Source: Thermaceae bacterium (GTDB lineage Bacteria; Deinococcota; Deinococci; Deinococcales; Marinithermaceae). From it: a stretch of 64,000 nucleotides of DNA. Shown piece after piece: positions 45,018 to 54,390 of the stretch. The DNA lies in the NCBI GenBank assembly GCA_027067955.1, contig JAMOUW010000063.1, positions 1-64,000 on the forward strand, in the 5' to 3' direction. The notes beneath the pieces are model-generated. The model was not told the origin of the DNA, ran no database searches, and was given only the letters and a program-made list of their open reading frames with translations. Position numbers and translations under genes: made by a program. The first letter of the stretch is position 1. Each line of letters opens with the position of its first letter.

Positions 45018-45223
45018 TCCTCGATTTCCAGCAGACCTGCGGGGGCGCGGAAGCCCGTGCGCTTGTGAGTGCCGTCGCAAAAGGGCTTGTTGCCCGAAAG
45101 ACCGCAGCGGCAGAGGGCCAGCTTGGGGCGCTCGAGCTCGTGTTCTTCGCCGTTCAGCACGAAATGGCTGCCGGCGGGCAGGTCGATGACCAGAGGACCG
45201 TCTTCGCGGAAACGCAGCTTCAC
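45014..45223 (-). CDS. CDGSH-type iron-sulfur protein
   Basis: The 69-residue protein holds one CDGSH domain: [21 protein letters not shown] gives the Cys-Cys-Cys-His set that binds a 2Fe-2S cluster with one His ligand (the Ser of the name is Thr here). Such small proteins take part in electron transfer or cluster handling. It starts with GTG inside the stop of the hydrolase gene, so it is the last gene of a pgi-hydrolase-CDGSH operon. Confidence 0.93.
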   Translation of the reverse strand: MKLRFREDGPLVIDLPAGSHFVLNGEEHELERPKLALCRCGLSGNKPFCDGTHKRTGFRAPAGLLEIED

Positions 45224-46074
45224 CGTTCACCTCCCAGGGACGTCAGGAACTCGCGCAGGCGCGCGGCGTACTCGGGGTGACGCCAGGCGGAAACGTGGGG
45301 GTAACCCTCCAGCAGCCAGTAACGGGCCTCGGGGTATGCCGTGTGGATCCGCCGGGCATGATCTACGGGCACGGTGCGGTCGGCGGTCCCGTGCAACAGG
45401 TAGAGGGGGGTGCCGGTCGTGCGCAGCCGGGCCGCCGCCTTTTCCGGGGCCAGCGTCGCCGGATCCACGCCCAGCAGCCAGTGGCTGGCCAGTGCCGCGC
45501 CGGGATAGAGCCAGGGCCCTACCCGCTGGCGCAACAGGTAGCTTAGGCGGGCGTATCCCGAATCGGCCACCAGCGCCCGCGGCGGTTCTTGGGCGGCGGC
45601 GCGCAGCACGGTGGCCGCGCCCATGCTCCAGCCGTGCAGCACCACCCTCTCGCGCGGATGGCCGTGCGCGGCAAGCCAGTCGAGCCCGCCCAGCACGTCG
45701 TTCACCTCGCGTGCGCCCAGGGTGGTGCGCGTCCCCGGGGAAGCGCCGTGGGCGCGCAGGTCCAGGAGCAGCACGTCGTAGCCCAGGCCGGCGTATACCG
45801 GCAGTGCCGGGAGCACGTAGGGGCTGGCCTTGCTGGCGTTCAGCCCGTGCACCAGCAGCGCCGCCCGTGCCCCGCTGCCGGGAACCCACCAGGCGGCCAG
45901 CTCCAGGCCGTCGCGGCTCGTCACGGTCGTATCCGTGAAATCGAGGCCGTAGAGAGCAGGTGTGAGACCGGTATTTTCGCGCCCCGGGCGGCTCTGGCGC
46001 CAGACGAGCTGCAGCGACGAGCCCAGATAACCGAGCAGCAGCGCCGCGATCCCGAGCAGATCTGCGCCGCTCAC
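45220..46074 (-). CDS. Alpha/beta hydrolase
   Basis: The 284-residue protein has one N-terminal membrane helix ([19 protein letters not shown]). The fold includes [15 protein letters not shown] (oxyanion region), the nucleophile elbow [28 protein letters not shown] with the acid and GYPHVSAW with the His. It resembles YqjL/BAAT-like or prolyl-oligopeptidase-like esterases anchored in the membrane. The substrate is unknown. The GTG start overlaps the pgi stop (GTGA). Confidence 0.9.
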   Translation of the reverse strand: MSGADLLGIAALLLGYLGSSLQLVWRQSRPGRENTGLTPALYGLDFTDTTVTSRDGLELAAWWVPGSGARAALLVHGLNASKASPYVLPALPVYAGLGYDVLLLDLRAHGASPGTRTTLGAREVNDVLGGLDWLAAHGHPRERVVLHGWSMGAATVLRAAAQEPPRALVADSGYARLSYLLRQRVGPWLYPGAALASHWLLGVDPATLAPEKAAARLRTTGTPLYLLHGTADRTVPVDHARRIHTAYPEARYWLLEGYPHVSAWRHPEYAARLREFLTSLGGER

Positions 46075-47414
46075 ACTTCCACTCCCGCGCGCCGGAGCTC
46101 GGCGGCCAGATCTTCATAGCCGGGGCGGCCCAGCAGCGCGTAGGTGTAACGCTTGCCCAGTTCCACTCCGGGCTGGTCGAAGGCGTTTACGTTGAAGAGC
46201 TCGCCCAGGAACGCGGTCTGCCACATCAGGTGTTGCAGCAGCCAGCCGAGGTTGTAGGCGTCGAGGCGCTCGAGCCAGATCGTGTAGCTGGGGCGGCGTG
46301 CTTCTGCCAGGGCGTGGGCGGTGGCGGCCGCCTCGGCGCTGAGGAGCCGGAAGAGACTCTTGCCGAAGAGGTAGCCGAGTTCTTCGAGCTCGTCTTCCGC
46401 GGGCAGGACGAGGTCGCGGTCGCTTTCGCGGTGGCGCACGAAGACCACGACCTTGTCGTGGGGCCCTTCGCGGAAGAGCTGCACCTGGGAATGCTGGTCG
46501 CTGGCTCCCACCGCCGGCAGAGGGGTGGGCCCGACGTGGACGCGGCTGCCCGCGCGGTCGCGCGCCTTGCCCAGGCTCTCGGCGTGAAGCTGCACGAACC
46601 AGGCGGGCAGGAGCGAGAGGCGGCTCGAGTAGGGCATGAGCACGCTTATGTGCCGCCCTTCGCGCCAGGCCAGATATTGCGCCAGCGCCGTTTGCGCCGG
46701 TGTGTTAGCGGCGATTTCGTCTGCGGCGGCCGCGTTGGCCTTGCGCGCCCCTGCGAGCAGGGCCTCCACCTCGACGCCGGCAAGAGCCAGCGGCACCAGC
46801 CCGACCGGGCTGAAGACGCTGAAGCGCCCGCCCACGTCGGGCGGGATTTCGAACGCGGTGAGGCCGTGCCGCGCGGCGAACGGGCGCAGCAGGCCCGCGC
46901 TGGGATCGGTGGTGACTACCGTCCGCCGCCGCCAGTCCTCCCCCAGGCTGCGGCGCAGCCAGCCCAGGGCCAGCAGGAAGGCGGCCATGGTTTCGGCGGT
47001 GGTGCCCGACTTGCTGATCACGTTTACCAGGGTGGTGCGGGGGTCGAGCCGGTCCAGGAGCGCCGCCACCGGCTCGGGCTCCACGTTGTCTATGAAGTGA
47101 AGCCGCGCGCCCGCCCCGCCCAGCGCTGCGTCCAGCGCCCGGGCACCCAGCGCGGAGCCGCCTATGCCGAGCACCAGCACGTCCGTCACGTCGGAACGCT
47201 GCGTTGCGAACCGCTGGATGGTGCGCAGTATGTCGGTGGCCTCGGGCAGGCTCACCCAGCCGAGCATCGCAGCGGGATCGCCGGCTCGCTGCCAGAGGGA
47301 GTCGCGCGCGGCGGCCAGTTTGGGTGCGGCCGCCTCCAGCTCCCGCTCCCACTCCACGCCCCGGTCGGGGCCGATGCGGGCGACGTCGATGTTGGTGAAG
47401 TCCACCTGAAGCAT
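46071..47414 (-). CDS. pgi: Glucose-6-phosphate isomerase
   Basis: The 447-residue enzyme interconverts glucose 6-phosphate and fructose 6-phosphate. VLGIGGSALGARAL, INVISKSGTTAETMAAF (phosphate-binding), DVGGRFSVFSPVGLVPLALAG, SDQHSQVQLFREGPHD and the C-terminal FNVNAFDQPGVELGKR with the catalytic Lys region are intact. Its length fits the shorter bacterial type (about 415-450) of Thermus and Bacillus. It leads the operon to the hydrolase and CDGSH genes. Confidence 0.96.
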   Translation of the reverse strand: MLQVDFTNIDVARIGPDRGVEWERELEAAAPKLAAARDSLWQRAGDPAAMLGWVSLPEATDILRTIQRFATQRSDVTDVLVLGIGGSALGARALDAALGGAGARLHFIDNVEPEPVAALLDRLDPRTTLVNVISKSGTTAETMAAFLLALGWLRRSLGEDWRRRTVVTTDPSAGLLRPFAARHGLTAFEIPPDVGGRFSVFSPVGLVPLALAGVEVEALLAGARKANAAAADEIAANTPAQTALAQYLAWREGRHISVLMPYSSRLSLLPAWFVQLHAESLGKARDRAGSRVHVGPTPLPAVGASDQHSQVQLFREGPHDKVVVFVRHRESDRDLVLPAEDELEELGYLFGKSLFRLLSAEAAATAHALAEARRPSYTIWLERLDAYNLGWLLQHLMWQTAFLGELFNVNAFDQPGVELGKRYTYALLGRPGYEDLAAELRRAGVEV

Positions 47415-47428
47415 GTTTCCATGCTAAA

Positions 47429-47452
47429 CCCCCGCCGGCGCAGCGGCGGGGG
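47429..47452 (-). terminator. Hairpin terminator after the ABC operon
   Basis: CCCCCGCCG and CGGCGGGGG form a 9-bp stem with a 6-base loop between pgi and the minus-strand operon above it. On the minus strand it is followed by TTTAGC. It should end the GntR-ABC transcript before pgi. Confidence 0.65.
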
Positions 47453-47467
47453 CATTGCGCACGGCGC

Positions 47468-47968
47468 TCAGTGGCAGCCGGCGTTTTTACCCAGCTCGAG
47501 GCGCAACTTTTGTGCTTCGGCGATCTCCAGTATGTCCCCCGGAGCCCCCGTGCCGATGTAGCAACCGGGTTTCAAGTCCTTGCCGTTGAGGCGGACGGCG
47601 CCGGACGAGAAGCGGAGCGAGTAGCGAACCCTGCGGTTGAAGGTGTAATGGCCGTTACGGGCACGCCCGGCGGCAACCACGTAAACGTCTCCCGCCGGTC
47701 CTTCGTAGCAGAACGAACAGATGCCGGCGGAGCCGCTGACGGGGGTGTCTAAGTTTCCGCTTATTATCTCTGCCACGCCGGTTGTGCCGAAAGACTCATA
47801 CGAGTTCCAGGCGTCGGCGATTGTGAAACCGGCCCAGACCAGCGCCATGCTCACCACGAGATAGCGGGCGGTGGGGCTCTTGCTGCGGGTCCAGCCCAGC
47901 CAGGCGCCCCAGAGCGCCAGCGCCACCAGCACCGCATAAAAGACTGCAATTGGGAAGAAGATACTCAT
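47468..47968 (-). CDS. Membrane protein of the GntR-ABC operon, unknown function
   Basis: The 166-residue protein has two N-terminal membrane segments (IFFPIAVFYAVLVALALWGA and YLVVSMALVWAGFTIADAW) and an outer domain of about 110 residues with Cys pairs GICSFC, GCY and a terminal GCH. It has strands DVYVVAAGRARNGHYTF and YSLRFSSGAVRLNG. I know no family. The ATG overlaps the permease stop (ATGA), so it is part of the same operon. It could be an accessory or sensor of the exporter. Confidence 0.75.
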   Translation of the reverse strand: MSIFFPIAVFYAVLVALALWGAWLGWTRSKSPTARYLVVSMALVWAGFTIADAWNSYESFGTTGVAEIISGNLDTPVSGSAGICSFCYEGPAGDVYVVAAGRARNGHYTFNRRVRYSLRFSSGAVRLNGKDLKPGCYIGTGAPGDILEIAEAQKLRLELGKNAGCH

Positions 47969-48741
47969 GCCCACTCCACCTCCTCCCAAAGGTGGGCGGC
48001 GACCAGGAAGAGCGCCACCGTCAGCAGCAGCCCCACGAAGGCTGGCGCCGTAGGGATGCCGTCTATTATGGTCTGCAGAGCCGCTGTCAGGTCAATGTCG
48101 CCCCTGGCGAGGCCCAGGTAAGGGGCGATCTCTGCGGGAACGTTCACCCGCGGGATGGGCAGCTGCGGCAAAAAGGCCAGGTATTCACCGGCCCGCCAGG
48201 TAAGCCAGCCCCAAATCTTGAACAGACCAAAAGCCGCCGACACCGCCACGATCTGGCCCCCGCGGCCCGGCCGGTAGGCCGCCACCACCAAGCCGTAGAC
48301 GATGCCCGCCAGGACCGCCGGCGCCGCCCAGGCGGCCAGGAAGTAGGCCCAGGCCGCGAGCGGCAGCCAGACGTCGTATTTGACTCCTACGCTGCTGGCG
48401 ACCCAGGAGCTCATGCCCACCAGAACCGCGTAATAGATTGCCAGTGTCGCCAGGGCGACGCCGAAGCGGGCGGCAACGTGAGCGAGGCCGCGGCGGGGGC
48501 TGGTGAGCAAGAACGCCAGCGGCCCGGTCGCCTCGCCACTAAGGGTGCGGGCCAGGACTACGGGCACCAGCAGTCCCACCGGCGCCAGCGCGAAGAGGAA
48601 GCCGATGTTGATCGCCAGGGTGACCAGCGGTTCGCTGGCCAGCAGCTGCCGGGCCATCCAGGCCGCCCACAGGAATGCCACCAGCAGCATTCCCCCGATC
48701 AAGACCCGGTGTTTGCGTAGCTCCAGAGCGAACAGGCTCAT
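47965..48741 (-). CDS. ABC-2 type permease
   Basis: The 258-residue membrane protein has about six segments and the ABC-2 pattern with FALELRKHRVLIGGMLLVAFLW at the start and GEATGPLAFLLTSPRRGLAHVAAR as coupling region. The ATG at 48741 overlaps the ATPase stop (ATGA); the ORF runs further upstream only as antisense-like sequence. With the ATPase it forms an exporter of unknown substrate, under a GntR regulator as in the ytr operon of Bacillus. Confidence 0.88.
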   Translation of the reverse strand: MSLFALELRKHRVLIGGMLLVAFLWAAWMARQLLASEPLVTLAINIGFLFALAPVGLLVPVVLARTLSGEATGPLAFLLTSPRRGLAHVAARFGVALATLAIYYAVLVGMSSWVASSVGVKYDVWLPLAAWAYFLAAWAAPAVLAGIVYGLVVAAYRPGRGGQIVAVSAAFGLFKIWGWLTWRAGEYLAFLPQLPIPRVNVPAEIAPYLGLARGDIDLTAALQTIIDGIPTAPAFVGLLLTVALFLVAAHLWEEVEWA

Positions 48742-49418
48742 GCCAGCACCTCCCGGAACGCCTGGGCCACGCTCTGGCCGCGCTCGCGCAGCTCCTCGGC
48801 CGAGGCGCTGAGCACCACCCGCCCCTCCTTCATAAAGACGGCGCGGTCGAAAATGCCTTCGGCCTCGGCCACCTCGTGGGTCGAGAGCAGGTAGGTGGCG
48901 TCTTCGCGCCACTCGCTGGCCAAAGCCGCCAGTATGCGGTCGCGGGTAATCAGGTCAACCCCGCCCAGCGGTTCGTCTAACAGGTAGAGCCGCGCCTTGC
49001 GGGCCAGCGTAGCGGCGAGCAAAAAGCGCGCCCGCTGCCCCTTGGACATCTGGTTGAGGGCCCGGTTCGGCACCTCCAGCTGTTCCAGTAGCTCGAAGAA
49101 GCGCCGCGGCCGGAAGTTCGGGTACAGGGTCGAGAACAAACCGGCTGCCCCTTTGGGGTCGAGCCAGTCGTACATCTGCCCGCGCTCGGGCAAAAACGCT
49201 AGCTGTCCACGGGTGACCCGCGGCGGCCGACCGTTCAGGCGCACCACGCCGGCGTCGGGGTAGAGCAGACCGGCCATAAGCTTGAGGGTGGTCGACTTTC
49301 CGGCGCCGTTGGTGCCGAGGAGCCCCACCACCTCGCCCGACGGCAGCTCCAGCGAAAGTCCGTCGACCGCTACGGTCCTGCCAAAGCGGCGGGTTACCTC
49401 CCTGAGTTCAACCAGCAT
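48738..49418 (-). CDS. ABC transporter ATPase
   Basis: The 226-residue single ATPase domain has Walker A GLLGTNGAGKSTTLKL, Q-loop AFLPERGQMYD, signature MSKGQRARFLLA, Walker B RLYLLDEPLGGVD and H-loop LSTHEV. The signature MSKGQ replaces LSGGQ, common among ABC-2 exporters. The ATG at 49418 overlaps the GntR gene by 11 bases and has GAGGAGG before it. Confidence 0.93.
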   Translation of the reverse strand: MLVELREVTRRFGRTVAVDGLSLELPSGEVVGLLGTNGAGKSTTLKLMAGLLYPDAGVVRLNGRPPRVTRGQLAFLPERGQMYDWLDPKGAAGLFSTLYPNFRPRRFFELLEQLEVPNRALNQMSKGQRARFLLAATLARKARLYLLDEPLGGVDLITRDRILAALASEWREDATYLLSTHEVAEAEGIFDRAVFMKEGRVVLSASAEELRERGQSVAQAFREVLA

Positions 49419-49770
49419 CACTGACCTCCTCAAGCGCCTTCTTTGCTTCTTCGAGCCTCATCCCCAGCGCCCGCACTGCCCGGGCGTAGTCACGCGCGGC
49501 CTTCTCCAGCAGCGCCCGCCGGACGGCGGTTACGTCTACGTCTTCGCGAACAAAGGTGCCGAGCCCGCGGCGGGTTTCGGTTATGCCCTCGCGTTCCAGC
49601 TCGGCGTAAGCGTGCACCACCGTGTTGGGGTTGACCAGCGCCTCCTCGGCCAGCGCCCGAGCCGAGGGCAGCTTGCCGCCCGGGGCCAGCTCACCGCGGG
49701 CCAGCATGCGCTTTACCTCCGCGGCTATCTGGGCGTAAATCGGTCCCTTTTCCGGTTCTATCTTCCACAA
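49408..49770 (-). CDS. GntR-family regulator (YtrA type)
   Basis: The 120-residue protein has a GntR winged helix (PIYAQIAAEVKRMLARGEL, KLPSARALAEEALVNPNTVVHAYAELEREGI, GLGTFV) and a short helical tail for dimerisation, the hallmark of the YtrA subfamily. These regulators repress the ABC operon they belong to. The ORF opens far upstream at 50040. I take the TTG at 49770, which follows AGGTGA by 5 bases; a GTG at 49779 is possible. An inverted repeat just upstream is a likely operator. Confidence 0.88.
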   Translation of the reverse strand: MWKIEPEKGPIYAQIAAEVKRMLARGELAPGGKLPSARALAEEALVNPNTVVHAYAELEREGITETRRGLGTFVREDVDVTAVRRALLEKAARDYARAVRALGMRLEEAKKALEEVSDAG

Positions 49771-49790
49771 GTAGCTCACCTCGCATTCCG

Positions 49791-49806
49791 AGTGTACTAA
49801 AACACT
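49791..49806. promoter_or_regulatory. Inverted repeat, candidate GntR operator
   Basis: AGTGT-N6-ACACT lies about 20 bases upstream of the GntR gene. YtrA-type regulators bind GTGTA/TACAC-like half sites, so autoregulation is likely. It also lies 47 bases from the divergent peptidase ATG. Confidence 0.5.
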
Positions 49807-49841
49807 AGTTAACCATGTAACCTCTTTTTGATCCCGGGCGC

Positions 49842-49847
49842 TAAACT
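49842..49847 (+). promoter_or_regulatory. -10 box placed for a leaderless mRNA
   Basis: TAAACT lies 5 bases before the ATG at 49853 with no ribosome site. Confidence 0.45.
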
Positions 49848-49852
49848 TGGGT

Positions 49853-51661
49853 ATGTCCGCAAAGAAGATTCCGCTGGAGGTTCTGTTCGGCGACCCGGAG
49901 CTGAGCCAGGTACAGGTTTCCCCTGACGGAAACCGGATAGCCTTCGTTTCCCCATGGGAAGGGGTCAAGAATCTTTGGCTTGAAGACCTGGAAACCGGCG
50001 AGCGCCGCCGCCTGACCGCCGATCGCGGTCGCGGCGTCATGGGTTACGGCTGGCTGCCTTCGGGGTTGCTGGTTTACCTGCAAGACACCGGCGGCGACGA
50101 AAACTGGCGTTTTTACTCCCTGGATCCGGCAGGCGGCGAGCCCAGGTTGCTAACGCCGGGCGAGGGGGTGCAGGCGCAGTTTTTGGCCGCCCACCCCGAC
50201 TATCCCGACGAGATGCTGCTCCTGCTCAATGACCGCGACCCGGCGCTGCACGACGCCTGGCGCGTCAACGCCCGCACGGGCGAAAGGCGGCGGGTAGTTG
50301 AAAACCCCGGATACCTGCAGCTCTTCGCCGACGACAAGCTGCAGGTGCGGGCCGGCCTGCGCCAGACCGATGCCGGCGGTGCCGAACTGCACCTTTACCA
50401 AAACGGCGAGTGGCGGCCCTTCATGAGCTGGGGCCTGGAAGACAGCCTGGGCACCATGCCCTTGCAGATCCGTGGCGACACCCTCTACATGCTTTCGTCC
50501 ATCGGGCGCAACACCGCCGCTTTGGTGGCGGTGGACCTGAAATCGGGCTCGCAGGAGGTGCTGGCCGCCGACCCGGGCTACGACCTCGACAGCTCTTCGC
50601 TGCTCTTCCATCACCAGGCCAAGGAGCCGGAGGCGATCGGGGTAATGCGCGACCGGATGGGCTGGATCGTGCTAGACGACAGTCTAAAACCCGACTTCGA
50701 ACGCCTGGGAGAACTGGAGGGCGATGTCTACGTCACGAGCCGCGACCTGGCCGACCGCGTCTGGGTGATTCACGAAGACCTGGACCTGGCCGGCCCCCGC
50801 TTCTGGCTCTACAACCGCCAAAGCGGCGAGCTGGGGCTGGTGGGCGAGGCCATCCCGGCGCTGGCCGAATACACCCTGGCTCCAATGCAGCCGGTGCGCT
50901 ACAGCGCCCGCGACGGACTGGAGATCGAGGCCTACCTGACGCTGCCGCCGGATCGCGAGCCGCGCGGCCTGCCGGCGGTCATCCTGCCCCACGGCGGCCC
51001 CTGGAGCCGCGACACCTGGGGCTACAACCCCTGGGCGCAGTGGCTGGCCAACCGTGGCTACACCGTGTTGCAGCCGAACTTTCGCGGCTCGACCGGTTAC
51101 GGCAAGGCGTTGCTGAACGCTGGCAACAAAGAATGGGGGCGGGCGATGCAAGATGACCTGACAGACGCCGTGCAATGGCTGGTGGAGCGGGGAATCGCCG
51201 ACCCCGAGCGGGTGGCTATCATGGGTGGTTCCTACGGAGGCTACGCCACCCTGGCCGGGCTGGCCTTTACTCCCGACCTCTACGCCGCCGGGGTCGACAT
51301 CGTTGGGCCTTCCAACCTGTTTACCCTGCTGGAAACGATACCCCCCTACTGGAAACCGATGGTCGCCCTCTTCCACACCCGTATGGGCCATCCCGAGCAC
51401 GACGCCGAGTTGCTCAGGGCTGCCTCGCCCCTCTTCAGCGCCGACAAGATCCGCGCCCCGCTGCTGATCGGCCAGGGCGCCAACGATCCGCGGGTCAAAC
51501 GAGCCGAAAGCCTGCAGATAGTCGAGGCTCTGCGTGAAAAGGGCAAGCCGGTGGAGTACGTCGAATACGCCGACGAGGGCCACGGTTTCATGAAACCGGA
51601 AAACCGGCTCGACTTCTTCGGCAGGGCCGAGGAGTTTTTGGAGCGACATCTGCACCCCTAG
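49853..51661 (+). CDS. S9-family prolyl oligopeptidase-like peptidase
   Basis: The 602-residue enzyme has an N-terminal beta-propeller (SPDGNRIAFVSPWEGVKNLW and further blades) that gates access. The C-terminal alpha/beta hydrolase contains the nucleophile elbow MGGSYGGYATLAG (Ser near residue 460), Asp in GANDPRVKR and His in DEGHGFM. It probably cleaves short peptides, as acylaminoacyl peptidases or dipeptidyl peptidases do. There is no signal peptide, so it is cytoplasmic. The ATG at 49853 is chosen for its -10 box. The M48 peptidase gene follows after 9 bases. Confidence 0.94.
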   Translation: MSAKKIPLEVLFGDPELSQVQVSPDGNRIAFVSPWEGVKNLWLEDLETGERRRLTADRGRGVMGYGWLPSGLLVYLQDTGGDENWRFYSLDPAGGEPRLLTPGEGVQAQFLAAHPDYPDEMLLLLNDRDPALHDAWRVNARTGERRRVVENPGYLQLFADDKLQVRAGLRQTDAGGAELHLYQNGEWRPFMSWGLEDSLGTMPLQIRGDTLYMLSSIGRNTAALVAVDLKSGSQEVLAADPGYDLDSSSLLFHHQAKEPEAIGVMRDRMGWIVLDDSLKPDFERLGELEGDVYVTSRDLADRVWVIHEDLDLAGPRFWLYNRQSGELGLVGEAIPALAEYTLAPMQPVRYSARDGLEIEAYLTLPPDREPRGLPAVILPHGGPWSRDTWGYNPWAQWLANRGYTVLQPNFRGSTGYGKALLNAGNKEWGRAMQDDLTDAVQWLVERGIADPERVAIMGGSYGGYATLAGLAFTPDLYAAGVDIVGPSNLFTLLETIPPYWKPMVALFHTRMGHPEHDAELLRAASPLFSADKIRAPLLIGQGANDPRVKRAESLQIVEALREKGKPVEYVEYADEGHGFMKPENRLDFFGRAEEFLERHLHP

Positions 51662-51670
51662 GAGGCGGTC

Positions 51671-52813
51671 ATGGCGAACGCGGCACTGCAAGAGATTTAC
51701 GAAGCACTGGGAGAAGACGGACTGCGCAAGGCCCGCTGGCAGGAGAAGATGCACATAGCGGCCATGATTACGCAGATACTCTGGACCGCGGTCTTCGCAC
51801 TGGCGATGATCCCCACCGGCTGGGCGGCGGCGCTGCGCGACGCCCTGGGGGGCGACACCACCTTTGGGGCGCTGCTGGTAATACTGGCGATAATGCTGCT
51901 GAACAGCGTCTTTATGCTGCCCCACGCCTGGTTTTTCGGCTACCGGGTCGAGCAGATTCTGGGCACCAACCGGCAGTCGCTGGCCGGCTGGCTGCTCGAC
52001 TACTTCAAGCAAGGGCTGATCAGTCTCGTCATTTTTGGTTTCTTCTTCTGGGGCGTATACCTGGTCTTCCGCGCCTGGCCTGTCGCCTGGCTGCCGGCGC
52101 TGGTAGCGGTGGTGGCGCTCTTGGCGCTCGCCATCTACCTAGCGCAGCCGCTAATGATCCGGGCCCAGGTGGGGGTCGGACCGCTTGAAGACGACGAGCT
52201 GAACTCGCGGCTGGCGCGGATCTTCGAAAAGGCCGGTTTCCCCTTCGGGGGCGTGGGCGTTCTCAAGGCCGGCGAGAAGACCTCCAAGGGCAACGCCATG
52301 CTCTCGCCCAAAGGAGGCAAGCTGGAGGTGCTGATCTTCGACACCCTGCTGGAAGAAGTAGACCCCGAAGGCATCGAGTTCGTCGTCGCCCACGAGCTGG
52401 GCCACCGGGCCCACAGGGACTGGCCGGCGATGCTGGGGCTCATCAGTCTGCTCTTCGTCGTCGGCATCGCCCTGGCGCACGCGGTGCTGGTGTGGGCGGA
52501 CGGCCGCTGGGGGCTTGCCGGTCCTGGCGATCCCGCCACGCTGCCGATCCTGATGCTGGTGCTGAGCTTCTGGATGCTGGCGGGGCAGGTGGTCACCAAC
52601 ACCTTCATGCGCTCGCGCGAGTATGCCGCCGACCGCTACGCGCTGGAGCTGACCGGCAACCTGCCCGCCTTCGAGCGCGCCTTCGTGGTGCTGGCCAAAC
52701 AAAACCTCGCAGACCCCGAGCCGCCGGAGTGGGTGGAGTTCTGGCTGCACAATCATCCCTCGATTGCCCGGCGGCTGGAGGCGGCAAGGAGAGTGGTTGA
52801 GGAAAAGGGCTAA
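51671..52813 (+). CDS. M48-family membrane zinc metallopeptidase
   Basis: The 380-residue protein has four or more membrane segments (ILWTAVFALAMIPTGWAAAL, AWFFGYRVEQILGTNR) and the zinc site FVVAHELGHRAHRDW near residue 240, with the third ligand Glu in RSREYAADRYALEL. It resembles Ste24/HtpX proteases that remove damaged membrane proteins. It has GGAGG before the ATG and lies 9 bases after the S9 peptidase gene, so the two are probably one operon. Confidence 0.93.
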   Translation: MANAALQEIYEALGEDGLRKARWQEKMHIAAMITQILWTAVFALAMIPTGWAAALRDALGGDTTFGALLVILAIMLLNSVFMLPHAWFFGYRVEQILGTNRQSLAGWLLDYFKQGLISLVIFGFFFWGVYLVFRAWPVAWLPALVAVVALLALAIYLAQPLMIRAQVGVGPLEDDELNSRLARIFEKAGFPFGGVGVLKAGEKTSKGNAMLSPKGGKLEVLIFDTLLEEVDPEGIEFVVAHELGHRAHRDWPAMLGLISLLFVVGIALAHAVLVWADGRWGLAGPGDPATLPILMLVLSFWMLAGQVVTNTFMRSREYAADRYALELTGNLPAFERAFVVLAKQNLADPEPPEWVEFWLHNHPSIARRLEAARRVVEEKG

Positions 52814-52861
52814 GCCAAAGCCCGTAATGTATGTAGTAAACGGACCGGTAGGGGGTGAGTC

Positions 52862-53692
52862 GTGGGGTGCGGCGACGATAAGCCGAAGAGTGAGGCCGTG
52901 AACCCGGTTCAGTCCTTCTACGATGCCAACGCCGAGGCCGAGTGGGTGCGGCTGGAGCGCCACCGGACCGAGTTCGCGGTGACGCTGCGGGCGCTGGAGG
53001 ACCACCTGCCCCCGCCCCCGGCGGCGGTGCTCGACGTGGGCGGGGGGCCCGGGCGCTACGCCATCGAGCTGGCGCGACGGGGTTACCGGGTCACGCTGGT
53101 GGACCTTTCCGCGGCCAGCCTTCAGCTGGCCCGCCGCAAGGCGGAGGAGGCGAGCGTCCGGCTCGAAGGCGCGGTCCGGGCGAACGCCCTCGACCTCGGC
53201 CGCCTTCCCGACGCCGCCTACGACGCCGTTCTCCTCATGGGCCCTCTCTACCACCTCACGGACGAGGATGCCCGCCGGCGGGCGGTCCGCCAGGCCGCGC
53301 GCAAGCTGCGCGCGGGCGGCGTGATCTTCGCCGCCTTCATCACCCGCTTCGCGCCCCTGCGCGACCTGGCGGCGCGCGACCCCGGCTGGGCGGAGGGGCG
53401 CTGGGACTATCTGGAGCGCCTTTTGCAGACCGGCGTGCACGACTCCGGCGAGGGCTTCACCGTGGCCTACTTCGCGCACCCGGACGAGGTCGCGCCCTTC
53501 ATGGAGGCAGAGGGGTTCGCCACGCTGGGGGTGGTGGGCTGCGAAGGGATAGTGGCTGGGCACGAGGAGAAGATCAACATCCTCGCGGGCGAGACCTGGG
53601 CGCGCTGGGTGGACCTCAACTACCGCCTGGGCCGGGACCCGGCGCTTTGGGGCGCGAGCGACCATCTGCTTTACGTTGGGCGTAAAGGTTAG
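52862..53692 (+). CDS. Class I SAM-dependent methyltransferase
   Basis: The 276-residue protein has motif I VLDVGGGPGRYAIELAR, the acidic motif II VTLVDLSAASL and motif IV DAVLLMGPLYHL, then a PLYHL-type post-motif. It resembles UbiE/SmtA-like small-molecule methyltransferases; the substrate is unknown. GTG at 52862 has GGGGGTGA 3 bases upstream; a GTG at 52898 is possible. It is the last intact gene before the accessory region. Confidence 0.9.
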   Translation: MGCGDDKPKSEAVNPVQSFYDANAEAEWVRLERHRTEFAVTLRALEDHLPPPPAAVLDVGGGPGRYAIELARRGYRVTLVDLSAASLQLARRKAEEASVRLEGAVRANALDLGRLPDAAYDAVLLMGPLYHLTDEDARRRAVRQAARKLRAGGVIFAAFITRFAPLRDLAARDPGWAEGRWDYLERLLQTGVHDSGEGFTVAYFAHPDEVAPFMEAEGFATLGVVGCEGIVAGHEEKINILAGETWARWVDLNYRLGRDPALWGASDHLLYVGRKG

Positions 53693-53798
53693 CGAGCGGA
53701 TAACATCAGCCAGTCGACGTAAAATCCGCCCCCCACTCCCCCTCAAGTGGGAAGACCGTCAGGCGGCAAAATCTGGTTGCGGGTTGGTGAGCCGGTTT

Positions 53799-54013
53799 GG
53801 ACCCAGCTTTCGCTGGGGTGACGGAGTTTTGTCGTGGGTGGTTTTTATCGTGAATGCTTTTGTTGGGAACTGATGAATTGGCTATTGCAAGCATTACGAA
53901 TCAGCTTCATCATCCCAATCAATCTCGCTCGTCACCAATCTCGTCATTCCAGCCAAGCAGGCGGTTGCCTGCGCGAGCTGGACCTGCCCTCGCGAAAGCG
54001 GGGGACCCAGAGC
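53799..54013. repeat. Two small palindromic intergenic repeats of the GTCATTCC type
   Basis: GGACCCAGCTTTCGCTGGGG followed by TGACG (53799-53823) is one half of the familiar mini-palindrome (in other genomes GGATCCCGGCTTTCGCCGGGATGACG). Opposite halves lie at 53943-53951 (GTCATTCCA) and 53989-54013 (TCGCGAAAGCGGGGGACCCAG). These look like remains of REP or miniature-transposon elements. Confidence 0.45.
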
Positions 54014-54058
54014 CTAAAGCATAGTGACCGCTTCGTCTTCGTCTAATGGCGTCTTAAA

Positions 54059-54390
54059 TAAGCCCTCCCCTCGGGGAGGTGGCTGCGAAGCAGCCGGAGG
54101 GGGTTTTATTCAGGGTGTAGGAGGTGGGGCGTAGGGTGTGGGACGGCCATGCATTGGCAACCGACTTTTGGAGTTCGCATCGCCTAAAACCCCCACCCCC
54201 AACCCTCCCCCAGGGGAGGGAGCGTTTTTTGCAGTGACCGAACCGTGGAGTTTGGGCGCGGCATGGTCCCCGGATCTCGTTCGCTGGTAGCTCACTCGTC
54301 CGGGAACACAGTTTAGTTTCTGCAACCTGGCCGATGTTGTACCACCGGGCGAGCCCGCGAAGAGGGTGAGACCCGGGGTCCATGCTGTAC
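54059..54390 (+). repeat. Long direct repeat, copy 1 (332 bp)
   Basis: This stretch is base-for-base identical to 58582-58913. It begins with a C-rich hairpin (CCCTCCCCTCGGGGAGG then GCTGCGAAGCAGC and a run ending GGGGGTTTT), has a second one (CCCTCCCCCAGGGGAGGG) and ends GGGTCCATGCTGTAC. It contains no convincing gene. With its twin it flanks the peptide cassette, so it may be a recombination site or a duplication scar. Confidence 0.95.

Noticed and set aside
48742-48912. Upstream extension of the ABC-2 permease to 48912
   Set aside because: The added residues are Arg/Gly-rich shadow of the ATPase gene; the ATG at 48741 overlaps the ATPase stop as ATGA.
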